From NCBI GenBank assembly GCA_011523655.1, contig WTGH01000051.1, positions 1-64,000 on the forward strand: a DNA stretch of 64,000 nucleotides, in the 5' to 3' direction. Below are positions 1 to 9,189 of the stretch, piece by piece. The notes beneath the pieces are model-generated. The model was not told the DNA's origin and ran no database searches. It saw nothing but the letters and a program-made list of their open reading frames with translations. Origin of the DNA: Rhodospirillaceae bacterium. Lineage in GTDB: Bacteria > Pseudomonadota > Alphaproteobacteria > Bin65. The position numbers and the translations under genes are program-made. Within the stretch, counting starts at the first letter, position 1; the number at the start of each line of letters is the position of its first letter.

Positions 1-174
1 AACCAGGGAGTCCCTACCCTCTTCTCCCTGACACACAACTCTTGACGTTACCCTCCAGCACAGCCTTGCCTCGGCGCCGCTGCCGGGCGTAAGGCGAGCA
101 AATTTCTTGCGGGACCGGTACCGGCTCGGGGGCGGGCGCTCCGAGACAATCTCGCGGCCGTACAGGTCATTGGA

Positions 175-1347
175 ATGGAAAATTTACCGTCTGCCTATAT
201 CGATGGTTATGCGAATGGCCGGACGGTCGATGCCGGGCGGGCGGAGAACTACGTCGCCCACACCACCGTGGGCGATCCCGTCGCCGATGCGATGGTCGCC
301 GACCTCACGGCCATTGGGTCCGAGGAATCGAGCCGGCTGATCCGCGCGGGCATGCACGGAGACGACGAAACCGCGCTTCGAGGGGCGCCAGCGTCTGTCA
401 GGGAATTTTTCGACTCCTGCGCCGAGCCGCCGGAATGGGTGGATTATTCTGCGTTCCTGCCCGGTTGCCGGATGTTTCACAGGAATACGCGGCTCGTGCT
501 CGCCGGGATGGTGGGCGGCGTTCTGGTCGAAGGGTTTTCGACCAATATCGCCAGGTCTTTCTTTCTGACCGGCAAACTCCGGGACCAGGGCGTGAGGCGG
601 TTGAAGCAGAACAACCGCCACATGCTGGAGATTTTCATGCCCGGGAGCATGGAAAGGCACAATGACGGATGGACGCACTCCGTCCGGGTAAGGGTGGTCC
701 ACGCAAAGATACGGTCGTTGATCTCCGGTTCGGGCGAGTGGGATATCGACGAGTTGGGCACGCCGATCAGCGCGGCCCATGTCGGCTTTGCCGTTGCGGC
801 CTTTTCGGCAAGGTTGTTGCACCATCTGGAGCGACTTGGAGGGAAGTTCGACGAAGAGGAACGGCGAAGCTTCATGGCGGTATGGCGGTATTCCGGCCTT
901 CTGATGGGCATTCCCGAGACGATTCTGTTCCACGACGAAGCGGACGCGCTGGAAATCTTCAAGGTCGGCCGGATTTGCGAACCGCCGCCTTCGCTCGAAT
1001 CGGCCGTCCTTGCGTCCTCGCTGATCAATTCGGCGCCGCTGTTTGCAGGCATGGACGAATCCCGCGCACGGCGCAAACTGGCCGGTTACATAGCGGAGAT
1101 TTCGCGTGCCCTGATCGGCGACGAACTTGCCGAGCAGCTTATGTATCCGAAGAAAAAATCCTCGGCGACGCTATGGCGGTTCCGCACGCTGAACCGGATC
1201 GAGAGCCTAAGGAACCGGCTGGTCCGGAACCGGGCCCGGGAGAATGTGAACCTCACCACAATTCTCGACGTATCCATGTTCGACGAGGAGGGCATCAGCT
1301 ACAAACTGCCCGACCATGTCTATGCCGAACAATCGTCCCAATGGTAG
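175..1347 (+). CDS. MpaB-family (DUF2236) oxygenase-like protein
   Basis: 390 aa. It resembles the DUF2236 / MpaB / rubber-oxygenase catalytic family, all-helical proteins that bind haem or iron and act on hydrophobic or isoprenoid substrates. Visible family features are the segment near residues 105-145 (glycine-rich VLAGMVGGVLVEGFS, then ARSFFLTGKL), a WTHSVRVRVVHAKIR helix near 165-180, and the AHVGFAV...WRYSGLLMGIPE segment near 200-250. There is no signal peptide or clear membrane span. The ATG at 175 is the first in frame. The next gene begins about 130 bases downstream on the same strand and exports hydrophobic molecules, so a shared substrate is possible. The substrate is unknown; the family call is moderately sure. 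Confidence 0.7.
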   Translation: MENLPSAYIDGYANGRTVDAGRAENYVAHTTVGDPVADAMVADLTAIGSEESSRLIRAGMHGDDETALRGAPASVREFFDSCAEPPEWVDYSAFLPGCRMFHRNTRLVLAGMVGGVLVEGFSTNIARSFFLTGKLRDQGVRRLKQNNRHMLEIFMPGSMERHNDGWTHSVRVRVVHAKIRSLISGSGEWDIDELGTPISAAHVGFAVAAFSARLLHHLERLGGKFDEEERRSFMAVWRYSGLLMGIPETILFHDEADALEIFKVGRICEPPPSLESAVLASSLINSAPLFAGMDESRARRKLAGYIAEISRALIGDELAEQLMYPKKKSSATLWRFRTLNRIESLRNRLVRNRARENVNLTTILDVSMFDEEGISYKLPDHVYAEQSSQW

Positions 1348-1479
1348 GACCGGCGCGATGAAGCCGGTCGGTGGCGCCTTCCCGGTAGCGGCCTCCGCCC
1401 CTGTACCGGCTGCGCCGGCGGGACCGCGCGGTGTGCCGGTCGAGCGCCCTTGCCTGCCGTGCCGCCATTCCCTGAACCG

Positions 1480-3771
1480 ATGACGTCCGTGCCGCTGGAC
1501 CGCTACACCGCCACAATATTACGCCGCCGATGGCTGGTCATCGCGTTCGCCGGCCTCCTGATGCTTGCGCTGACCGCCGGGGCCAGGTTCATCGGCGTCA
1601 CCAACGACTACCGCAGCCTGTTCGACGCCGACAATCCGCAACTGGAGGCGTTCAACGCTTTCGAGAACGTCTATGGCGCAACCAATACGGCATTGATAGC
1701 CGTCGCCCCGGGCAAGGGCACGGTGTTTACCCGTGAAACCCTGATTGCCCTTGAAGCCCTGACCGAGGCTGCGTGGAAAACGCCGTTTTCGACCCGGGCC
1801 GATTCGCTGGCCAACTACAACCATACCTGGGCGGAAGAAGACGATCTCATCGTCGAGCCGTTGGTCGATGACGCTGCCGCGCTGAGCGAACAGGATATCC
1901 GGCGAATCGAAAAGATCGCGTTAAGCGCGCCGGAACTCGTCGGCCGTCTGGTCTCCCGCGACGGTAAAGTGGCAGGGTTGGCAATCAGCTTTGCGCTCCC
2001 CGACAATCCGGATGCCGCGGTCGTCAAAATCACCGACTACCTCAATGCGCAGCTGGATCGTCAGCGGGCCGCCAATCCCGATATCGCCTACTACCTGACC
2101 GGCGACGTTCCCCTGAACCGGGCCTTCGCCGACGCGACCCGGGACGATATGGAATCCCTGGCGCCGATCGTGTTCCTGATCATCGTTCTGGCCGCGGCCC
2201 TACTCCTTCGTTCCCTGCTGGGTACGGTGGCGATCGTTGCGGTGCTCGGCTTTGTCATCAACACCACGGTGGGTTTTGCGGGCTGGATCGGCACGGTGTT
2301 CAATCCGGCCAATTCCGGCGTACCCATCATCGTGATGACGGTCGCCATCGCCCACTCGGTCCACATCGTTTCGAGCACCCTGGCGGCCATGAGCAACGGC
2401 ATGGACCGGAATGCGGCCATCGCAGAAGCGCTGCGCATCAATGCCTGGCCGGTCTTTCTCACATCGCTGACCACCGCAATCGGCTTTCTCAGCCTCAACG
2501 CCTCGGACTCGCCGCCCTTCCGGGTTCTCGGCAATCTCGTGGCCTTCGGTGTGCTGTGCGCGTTCGTCTATTCGCTGACATTCCTGCCGGCGCTCCTGTC
2601 GGTCCTGCCCCTGCGGGCCAGGGCGCCGCGCAGCGGCAAGACAGCCTTCTTCGACCGTTTCGGCGGTTTCGTCGTCGCCCGGCGCAAAATCCTGCTTGCC
2701 TGCTCCGCTCTCGTGACGGTGTTGCTGATTACGGGCATCTCCAGGATTGAACTGACCGACAACTGGACGCGGTATCTCAGCGAGCGTTACCAGTTCCGCC
2801 AGGACACGGACTTCGTCATCCGGAACCTGACCGGCATGGAAACGCTGGAATATTCGCTGAAATCCGGACGCGAAGGCGGCATCACCGAACCCGCCTATCT
2901 GCGCAAGGTCGACGCTTTCGCCCAATGGTTCCGGGCGCAGCCGGAAGTTTTCCACGTTCAGGCCTTTTCCGACATCATGAAGCGCCTGAACAAGAACATG
3001 CACGCCGACGATCCGGCTTCCTACAGGCTGCCGGAAGATGCGGAGCTCGCCGCCCAGTTCCTGCTGCTTTACGAACTTTCGCTGCCGGGCGGCATGGATC
3101 TGAACGACCGGATCGACGTCGGAAAATCGGCCACGCGCATGACGGTCGTGATGCGCAGCCTGACATCCCAGAAGCAACGCGAGCTCGATGAGCGGGCGCA
3201 GGCCTGGATCGGGGCCAACGCACCGGGTCTCGCCTCCGAGGCGTCGGGCGTCAGCATCGTTTTCGCGCATCTTTCCCAGCGGAACATCCAGAGCATGCTG
3301 ACCGGCACCATTATCGCCATGGCGCTCATTTCGCTGATTCTGATCTTCGTCTTCCGCAGCATTCGCCTCGGCCTTGTGAGCCTGCTGCCGAATTTCATTC
3401 CTGCAGCCCTGGCCTTCGGCGTGTGGGGCTATCTGGTCGGCCGCGTAGGACTTGCCGGATCCGTGATGACGGCGATCGCCTTCGGCATCGTCGTGGACGA
3501 TACGATCCACTTCCTGACCAAGTATCTGAAAGCGCGTCGCGAGGGCCTATCCGCGCCGGAGGCAGTGCGCTCGACTTTCCGGATCGTCGGCCATGCGTTA
3601 TGGACCACAACCGCCGTCCTGTGCCTCGGCTTCCTGGTGTTTGCAGCATCGGGGTTCGAAATCAGCTGGTCGCTCGGTATTCTGGTGTCCGTTACCATCG
3701 GCTTCGCTCTGCTCGCCGATTTCCTGCTTCTCCCGCCGCTGTTGATGGCCATCGATCGGAGAAAGACATGA
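1480..3771 (+). CDS. MMPL/RND-superfamily exporter
   Basis: 763 aa inner-membrane protein with the duplicated MMPL layout: one N-terminal span (near 18-38), a periplasmic loop, about five spans (near 235-365), then a second span (near 405), a second loop and about five C-terminal spans (near 610-755). The second half carries the AFGIVVDDTIHFL motif in a membrane helix, typical of proton-driven MMPL/RND pumps that move lipids or other hydrophobic molecules. An in-frame TTG at 1450 would add ten residues; the ATG at 1480 is preferred, although neither has a clear ribosome site. The stop overlaps the next start by four bases (ATGA), so the pump and the periplasmic protein are probably translated together. 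Cargo unknown; hopanoid-like or other envelope lipid is one possibility. Confidence 0.85.
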   Translation: MTSVPLDRYTATILRRRWLVIAFAGLLMLALTAGARFIGVTNDYRSLFDADNPQLEAFNAFENVYGATNTALIAVAPGKGTVFTRETLIALEALTEAAWKTPFSTRADSLANYNHTWAEEDDLIVEPLVDDAAALSEQDIRRIEKIALSAPELVGRLVSRDGKVAGLAISFALPDNPDAAVVKITDYLNAQLDRQRAANPDIAYYLTGDVPLNRAFADATRDDMESLAPIVFLIIVLAAALLLRSLLGTVAIVAVLGFVINTTVGFAGWIGTVFNPANSGVPIIVMTVAIAHSVHIVSSTLAAMSNGMDRNAAIAEALRINAWPVFLTSLTTAIGFLSLNASDSPPFRVLGNLVAFGVLCAFVYSLTFLPALLSVLPLRARAPRSGKTAFFDRFGGFVVARRKILLACSALVTVLLITGISRIELTDNWTRYLSERYQFRQDTDFVIRNLTGMETLEYSLKSGREGGITEPAYLRKVDAFAQWFRAQPEVFHVQAFSDIMKRLNKNMHADDPASYRLPEDAELAAQFLLLYELSLPGGMDLNDRIDVGKSATRMTVVMRSLTSQKQRELDERAQAWIGANAPGLASEASGVSIVFAHLSQRNIQSMLTGTIIAMALISLILIFVFRSIRLGLVSLLPNFIPAALAFGVWGYLVGRVGLAGSVMTAIAFGIVVDDTIHFLTKYLKARREGLSAPEAVRSTFRIVGHALWTTTAVLCLGFLVFAASGFEISWSLGILVSVTIGFALLADFLLLPPLLMAIDRRKT

Positions 3772-4580
3772 TCCCCGCGTATTCCACCGGTTCGACAACC
3801 TGTGCCGCCGTTCTGCTGATTGCGGGTTCGCTGGCCGCGTCGCTTCCCGCCAGCGCAGCCTCTCCCGAAGAAGCCGGCCTCAAGATCGCAAAAGAAGCCT
3901 ATGACCGCGACAAGGGGTTCGGCAATTTCACCGCGAACCAGACCATGGTGCTGCGCAACAAGCGCGGGCAGGAGAGCCGGCGCCAGTTGCGGATCAAGGT
4001 GCTCGAGGTCGAAGGCACCGGCAACAAGAGCCTGTTCGTGTTCGACCGGCCGCGCAACGTCAAGGGCACGGCGTTCCTCATCCACTCCCACAGGGAAAAG
4101 GCCGACGACCAGTGGCTCTATCTGCCGGCGCTCAAGCGGGTCAAACGCATCAGTTCGTCGAACCGCTCCGGCTCCTTCATGGGCAGCGAATTCTCCTATG
4201 AGGATCTGGGCGCCCAGGAGGTCGAGAAATACTCCTACAAATTCCTGCGCGACGAGGCGTGCGGCAAACGCAAATGCTCTGTGGTCGAGCAGGTTCCGAC
4301 GGCCAAGCGGTCCGGCTATCGCCGCCAGCTCGTCTGGCGCGACAAGGAGGATTTCCGCCTCTGGAAGGTCGCCTATTACGACCGCAAAAACGCACACCTC
4401 AAGACGCTGACACTGAGCAAATACAAGCTTTACCTCGAACGGTTCTGGCGCGCCAACGAGATGGCCATGGTGAACCACCTCACCGGCAAGAGCACGGTCA
4501 TGATGTGGTCGGGCTACAAGTTCGGCAGCAAGATCAGCGAGAGCGAATTCACGCGAACCGGCCTGAAACGGGTTCGCTGA
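3768..4580 (+). CDS. Periplasmic outer-membrane lipoprotein-sorting (LolA-like) protein
   Basis: 270 aa with a Sec signal peptide (hydrophobic residues about 10-25 ending PASAAS). The mature part fits the LolA/LppX-like half-barrel family annotated as outer membrane lipoprotein-sorting protein: RGQESRRQLRIKVLE, a strand with FLIHSHREKADDQWLYLPALKRVKRI, then GSFMGSEFSYEDL. Members often lie beside MMPL exporters and are thought to ferry hydrophobic cargo across the periplasm. It is coupled to its neighbours on both sides: ATGA overlap upstream and TGATG overlap downstream. A role as shuttle between the pump and the barrel is inferred from context. Confidence 0.85.
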   Translation: MIPAYSTGSTTCAAVLLIAGSLAASLPASAASPEEAGLKIAKEAYDRDKGFGNFTANQTMVLRNKRGQESRRQLRIKVLEVEGTGNKSLFVFDRPRNVKGTAFLIHSHREKADDQWLYLPALKRVKRISSSNRSGSFMGSEFSYEDLGAQEVEKYSYKFLRDEACGKRKCSVVEQVPTAKRSGYRRQLVWRDKEDFRLWKVAYYDRKNAHLKTLTLSKYKLYLERFWRANEMAMVNHLTGKSTVMMWSGYKFGSKISESEFTRTGLKRVR

Positions 4581-5878
4581 TGGGATTTCGCGCCGCCATC
4601 GGTCGCGCGGCCTGCGGCGCGGTCTGGGTCGTATCGGCCGCCTGCGCGGCGCTGGCGCCGTCCGGTGCCGCAATCGCCGAGCACGAACTCTCCGGCAAGA
4701 TCAGTTTCGAGACCCGCTGGTTTCCGCGGCCCGCCGGGTTCGACGGCCAGCGCAGCTATAACGCCGGCTTCGTCGCCGAGCCCCAGCTTTATCTCAACGA
4801 ACCGGAGAAATTCAGCGTCACCATCGTTCCGTTCCTCCGTTTCGACGCCGCGGACCGGACCCTGACCCACGCCGACCTGCGCGAAGCCTACCTGCTGTTG
4901 AACGGCCCTCTGGGCGAAAGCGAATGGGAAGTTCGCCTCGGGATCGACCGGGTGTTCTGGGGCGTCGCGGAAACGCGCAATCTGGTCGATATCGTCAATC
5001 AGACCGACCTCGTCGAAAATCCCAACGAGAAAGTAAAGCTGGGCCAGCCGATGGCCCATCTCACGCTCTCCGGCGACTGGGGCGTGGCGGAGTTCTTCGT
5101 GATCTCCTTCCATCGTCTGCGAACCTTTCCCGGCCGCGCCGGCAGGCTGCGTCCCCAGTTGATTATCGACAACGACCTCGCGACCTACGAAAGCGCAGCG
5201 GGGGATTGGCATCTCGATTTTGCCGCCCGCTACAGCCACACCTTCGGGCCGCTCGACATCGGCCTCAGCATCTTCGACGGCACCAGCCGGGAACCGGTCA
5301 TGCGGCCGGCCGCATTCCGGCTTGTCCAAGGACAACCGGTGCCAGGCGCCCTGGCGCCGCACTACGAGCAGATCCGGCAGTTCGGGCTGGACGCCCAACT
5401 CACGATCGAATCCTGGTTGCTCAAGCTGGAGGCGATCTATCGCCAGGGCGCGCGAAATAACGTCGTCGGTGCGAACCCGCTCAAACCCGGCAAGAAGGAA
5501 AACTACGCCGCCTTCGTCGTCGGCGGCGAATACACCTTCAGCGGCATCTTCGAATCGGAAGCCGATCTGAGCCTGCTCGCCGAATGGCTGATCGACGGGC
5601 GCCGGCGCCGCTCGACCAACCAGTATCAGAACGACCTTTTCCTCGGCGCGCGCCTGTCGCTCAACGACGTCCAGGGCGCGGCCTTCACCCTCGGCACGCT
5701 GACCGATCTCGACTTCGGCACCCGAACCCTGTCGCTCGAATTCGATCGGCGCCTTACCGATTCCGTCTCGGTCAAGGCCGAGGCGATCCTCATGCTTCAC
5801 GTCGGCAAGAAGGACGCCACCGTCTACCCGACCCGGCGCGACAGCTTCGTGGGGGCGAAACTGGCCTACAGTTTCTGA
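4580..5878 (+). CDS. Putative outer-membrane beta-barrel protein
   Basis: 432 aa. A signal peptide (hydrophobic core about residues 12-30, ending near SGAAIAE) is followed by alternating amphipathic strands rich in aromatic residues and short turns. The protein ends KLAYSF, the terminal phenylalanine expected of a barrel inserted by the BAM machinery. I do not recognise a named family with certainty; proteins of this kind sit with MMPL plus LolA-like or DUF1329 genes. The start ATG shares one base with the preceding stop (TGATG), which supports it over longer reading frames. With the two genes upstream it could form a trans-envelope export route: inner-membrane pump, periplasmic shuttle, outer-membrane port (inference). 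Confidence 0.7.
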   Translation: MGFRAAIGRAACGAVWVVSAACAALAPSGAAIAEHELSGKISFETRWFPRPAGFDGQRSYNAGFVAEPQLYLNEPEKFSVTIVPFLRFDAADRTLTHADLREAYLLLNGPLGESEWEVRLGIDRVFWGVAETRNLVDIVNQTDLVENPNEKVKLGQPMAHLTLSGDWGVAEFFVISFHRLRTFPGRAGRLRPQLIIDNDLATYESAAGDWHLDFAARYSHTFGPLDIGLSIFDGTSREPVMRPAAFRLVQGQPVPGALAPHYEQIRQFGLDAQLTIESWLLKLEAIYRQGARNNVVGANPLKPGKKENYAAFVVGGEYTFSGIFESEADLSLLAEWLIDGRRRRSTNQYQNDLFLGARLSLNDVQGAAFTLGTLTDLDFGTRTLSLEFDRRLTDSVSVKAEAILMLHVGKKDATVYPTRRDSFVGAKLAYSF

Positions 5879-5899
5879 TCGGCCAATTTCTGATCGGCC
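5872..5899. repeat. Short direct repeat at the barrel gene stop
   Basis: TTTCTGATCGGCC occurs twice, separated by AA, the first copy spanning the stop codon of the barrel gene. Probably a local slippage duplication; no function is apparent. Confidence 0.6.
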
Positions 5900-5915
5900 G
5901 CGAAGCCGGCCCGCG

Positions 5916-7526
5916 CTACGCTATCAGTTTTGCCAGTTCGCCTTTCTGGATTTTCCGGGTCGGCGTCATCGGCATCTCGTCGACAATTTCCAGCCGCTCG
6001 GGCCAGCGCATCTTCGCGACGCCGTTCGCTTCGAGAAACCCGGTCATTTCCTCGAAGGTCAGGCCCGCGCCGGGTGCAAGGGTGACGAACAGGCACATGC
6101 GCTCGCCCAGCACATCGTCCGGCATCGGGACCACCGCCGCGAGCACGATCGCCGGATGGGCCTGCAGAAGGTTCTCGACATCGGTCGGGTTGATCTTGAT
6201 GCCGCCGCGGTTGATCACGTCCTTGACCCGGCCGGTGATGACGACATTGCCGTCCGCATCGACGGTTGCCAGGTCGCCGGTCCGGAAAAAGCCGTCGGCG
6301 GCGAAGGCCCCGGCATTGGCTTCGGGATTGTTCAGATAACCCGGGAAGATGCTGTAGCCCGCAAGTTGCAGCTCGCCCTCGGCGCCGTTCGGGACTTCGG
6401 TATCGTCTTCGGGACTGGCGACCCGCACCTCGATGCCGCCGGTCTTGCGGCCGGTGCTGGTGTGGCGGATCTCCGGCGGCGCGTCGAGCGGTGTCTGCAT
6501 GATGAGAATGGTCTCGGTCATGCCGAACAACTGCCCCGTCCGGCCGTTCGGCAACCGGCGTTCCAGCTCTGCGGCAACCTCCGGCGGGCAGACCGATCCG
6601 GCGACGATGACGTCCCGGATCGAGCCGAGATCGGCGCCGTCGAGCAGTCCGGCCTTGATCGTCGCGGCGACATGGGCCGGCGCGGAGAACACGACCGTCG
6701 GCCGGCCGTTGACCAGCCGGTCGGCATAGAGTTCCGGCGAAAACAGCGACATCAGCACGTTGGTCGCGCCGTGGCACAGGCCGAGCATCCCGCAGGACAG
6801 GCCGAAGACGTGGGTGAAGGGCGGCGCGACCAGCACCCGGTCCCCGGCGGTGAGGCCGATGGTCTGCGGATAGATGCGCAGGTTCGAGGTGAAGGTTTCG
6901 TGGGTCCGCACGACGCCCTTGGGCGACGCCGAGGTGCCCGAGGTGAAACACAGGATGACCGGGTCGCCGGGAGCGGGCGGATCGGCGACCGGGTCGTCGC
7001 TCGCGCCGTCGATCAGGGTATCGAAATCGAGCCCCGCGCCGCGGCCGCCGATGACGATGATGTGTTCGAGCGACGGCACCTGCGCCTTCAGGCCCGCCAT
7101 GGTCGCAGGCGCGTCGTATTTTTCGTCGCCGGCGGTGCAGATCACGGCGCGCGCCCGGCCGTGGTTCATCAGCGGTGCCATCTCGCCGGCGCGGTAGGGC
7201 ATGTGCAGGGTGCACAGCACGCCGCCCATTATCGCCACACCGAGGAAGGCGATGAGGAATTCGGGATGGTTCGGATACTGGATCGCCACCACCTCGCCGC
7301 GCTTCAGGCCGAGGCCGAGCAGGGCATTGGCGAAGCGGCGTGAGCGATCGCGCCACTCGGCGTAGGTGATGTCCCGGTCCGGTGCGGCTATCGCCACCTT
7401 GTCCGGCGTTTCCGTGGCCCAGCGCTCCAGATAGTCGGCCAGCCGGTCGTCGTTCCAGAATCCGGCATCGCGGAAATGCTGCGCGAGGGCCGGCGAATGA
7501 CGCGGAAAATCGGTCAGCCCGGTCAT
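5916..7526 (-). CDS. AMP-forming acyl/aryl-CoA ligase
   Basis: 536 aa ANL-superfamily enzyme that adenylates a carboxylic acid and transfers it to CoA. The P-loop FTSGTSASPKG lies at residues 194-204, the adenylate motif is LFGMTE, RTGDLATVDADG carries the ribose-binding Asp, and the C-terminal lysine is in PTRKIQKGEL. The pattern resembles cyclohexanecarboxylate-CoA or 2,3-dihydroxybenzoate-AMP ligase relatives; the acid cannot be read from sequence. It is the last gene of a minus-strand run: two thioesterases, a Rieske oxygenase, then this ligase 25 bases downstream. That grouping suggests an aromatic or alicyclic acid pathway. Confidence 0.85.
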   Translation of the reverse strand: MTGLTDFPRHSPALAQHFRDAGFWNDDRLADYLERWATETPDKVAIAAPDRDITYAEWRDRSRRFANALLGLGLKRGEVVAIQYPNHPEFLIAFLGVAIMGGVLCTLHMPYRAGEMAPLMNHGRARAVICTAGDEKYDAPATMAGLKAQVPSLEHIIVIGGRGAGLDFDTLIDGASDDPVADPPAPGDPVILCFTSGTSASPKGVVRTHETFTSNLRIYPQTIGLTAGDRVLVAPPFTHVFGLSCGMLGLCHGATNVLMSLFSPELYADRLVNGRPTVVFSAPAHVAATIKAGLLDGADLGSIRDVIVAGSVCPPEVAAELERRLPNGRTGQLFGMTETILIMQTPLDAPPEIRHTSTGRKTGGIEVRVASPEDDTEVPNGAEGELQLAGYSIFPGYLNNPEANAGAFAADGFFRTGDLATVDADGNVVITGRVKDVINRGGIKINPTDVENLLQAHPAIVLAAVVPMPDDVLGERMCLFVTLAPGAGLTFEEMTGFLEANGVAKMRWPERLEIVDEMPMTPTRKIQKGELAKLIA

Positions 7527-7551
7527 CGCTTGCCCGCCCAGCGCTGCACGG

Positions 7552-8640
7552 TCATTCCGCGGCGGCCCGGCCGGCCTGCGCCGCTTCTTCGCTCAGCAGC
7601 TTCGCCACCCAGCGCTGCGCCCGGTCGACGCCCTTGTCGATATGCCAGCGCACCGGGCGCGCCGGCTCGGGCGCCCTGTCGAGCATCTTCTGTTGGGCCT
7701 CGATGACCGCGACATCCTCGAAGAAGGTGTCCCGGTTGGCGGTGAACATGGCGTCGGTCAGCGCCTTGTCGTCAAGCGCGGTGTCGCGCTGGAGCGACCA
7801 GAAATAGTGGGTCGAGCGATCGGTCTCCGGCGTCATGGCATTGAGGACCCGGTTCTCGACCGCGTGGTCGGGATTGTCGTTTGAGCTGACCCGCACGCTG
7901 ATCACGATATTCGCCGCCGGGGTGAACGCGACCTCCTGTCGATGGTTGACGGTGCCGTTGAAGCCGCACAGCCGCTTGAAGAAGGGCGACGGTTCGATGC
8001 CGCGCATGTCGCGGACAACCCGCAGGGCCTTCCCGTCGAATTCGGTCTTTACCGGCGCATCGACCACGGCGTCCGTGGCCAGCGTGTCCTGATGCACGAA
8101 ATGGGCGTGGGACAGGTCGAGGAGATTGTCGCGTACGAGCGTGTAGTTGACCGCGACCGGCAGGGTCTCGCCGCGGCCGGCCCAGCCCGGATCGTCGTTC
8201 CAGTGATAGTCCGGGATCGCCGCTTCGTCGGCGAGCGCCGGATCGCCCATCCAGAGAAATACCCAGCCCCAGCGCTCGGCAACGGGATAGGACCGGGTCG
8301 ACAGGCCGGAGGGCAGCGTCTTGACGCCGGGCACCTGGGTACAGCTTCCGTCGCCGCAAAAGCCCAGCCCGTGGTAGCCGCAGACGATGTCGTCGCCGAC
8401 GACGCGGCCGTTCGACAAGGGCGCGCCGCGATGCGGGCAGCGGTCGGCCAGCGCGCAGGGCGTTCCGTCGCCGCGCCGCCACATCACGACCGGCTCGTTG
8501 AGCAGCCAGCGCTGCAAGGGCTCGCGGCCGATTTCCTCGCTCCACGCTGCGACATACCAATAGTTGCGCAGGAAAATCGCCAGGCTCCTTTCCTCTCCGG
8601 GGCGGCCGCCGGGAATCGGCGCGGCACCGCGGAACTGCAA
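7552..8640 (-). CDS. Rieske-type aromatic ring-hydroxylating oxygenase, alpha subunit (VanA-like)
   Basis: 362 aa as given. The N-terminal Rieske [2Fe-2S] site has C68-x-H70 and C87-x2-H90 (RCPHRGAPL ... VCGYHG). The mononuclear iron site is DLSHAHFVH, the usual D-x2-H-x-x-x-x-H arrangement. Length and sequence fit vanillate/dicamba-demethylase-like monooxygenases. No ferredoxin or reductase gene is next to it; the reductase at 41213 is over 30 kb away and likely serves another oxygenase. The start is uncertain: this frame begins with TTG and has no good ribosome site, while homology begins at AIFLRNYWYVAAW (residue 21). A CTG just before that, at 8583, has purine-rich sequence in front of it and may be the true start. 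Confidence 0.88.
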   Translation of the reverse strand: MQFRGAAPIPGGRPGEERSLAIFLRNYWYVAAWSEEIGREPLQRWLLNEPVVMWRRGDGTPCALADRCPHRGAPLSNGRVVGDDIVCGYHGLGFCGDGSCTQVPGVKTLPSGLSTRSYPVAERWGWVFLWMGDPALADEAAIPDYHWNDDPGWAGRGETLPVAVNYTLVRDNLLDLSHAHFVHQDTLATDAVVDAPVKTEFDGKALRVVRDMRGIEPSPFFKRLCGFNGTVNHRQEVAFTPAANIVISVRVSSNDNPDHAVENRVLNAMTPETDRSTHYFWSLQRDTALDDKALTDAMFTANRDTFFEDVAVIEAQQKMLDRAPEPARPVRWHIDKGVDRAQRWVAKLLSEEAAQAGRAAAE

Positions 8641-8745
8641 ATTCTCCCGAATTTCGGCGGGCGACCGTATCCCAACCGCCAGAACCGATCAACGCGACCC
8701 GCCCGCGCCGCACCATCCGCAGGGAAAGTGATAGGGCAAACCCGT

Positions 8746-9189
8746 TCAGGCGGGCGACAGCATGAAATTTGCGTTGGCGCCGGCGACCGGCCGGGCGGGA
8801 TCGTCCTGCCAGGCGAAGACACGGACATTGGCGACCCGCGCCCCCAGCTTGGTCACGCCGGCGCGGGCGTAGGTATCCTTCGGCCCGGCCGAGCGCAGAT
8901 AGTCGACCGTGATCGTGATCGTCTTGGGGATCCGCAGGGTTTCCTGCATCCACAGCAGCTTCAGGATCGCCGCGGTTTCGAGCAGGCCGCCGATCGTGCC
9001 GCCGTGGATCGCCGGCAGGATCGGGTTGCCGATGATGTGCGGGCTGTAGTTCATGCACGAGACAAGGTCGTCGCCGTCGAGCGCCGCGGTGATGTGCAGG
9101 AAGCGGGCGTAAGGGATGGCCTCGGCCATGGCGTTCGGCTCGCCCGATTCGCGCGCCGCCGCAAGCCGCTCGGTCAGCGTAGCGCTCAT
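8746..9189 (-). CDS. PaaI-family hotdog thioesterase (second of pair)
   Basis: 147 aa hotdog-fold protein. AIHGGTIGGLLETAAI near residues 58-75 is the PaaI-type HGG helix, with Glu as the acidic catalytic residue; the C-terminus has the usual strand with AGANANFMLSPA. Predicted to hydrolyse a small acyl- or aryl-CoA. Its start overlaps the stop of the upstream thioesterase by four bases (ATGA), so the two are translationally coupled. Pairs like this may form hetero-oligomers (inference). A roughly 100-base gap separates it from the Rieske gene downstream. Confidence 0.85.
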   Translation of the reverse strand: MSATLTERLAAARESGEPNAMAEAIPYARFLHITAALDGDDLVSCMNYSPHIIGNPILPAIHGGTIGGLLETAAILKLLWMQETLRIPKTITITVDYLRSAGPKDTYARAGVTKLGARVANVRVFAWQDDPARPVAGANANFMLSPA

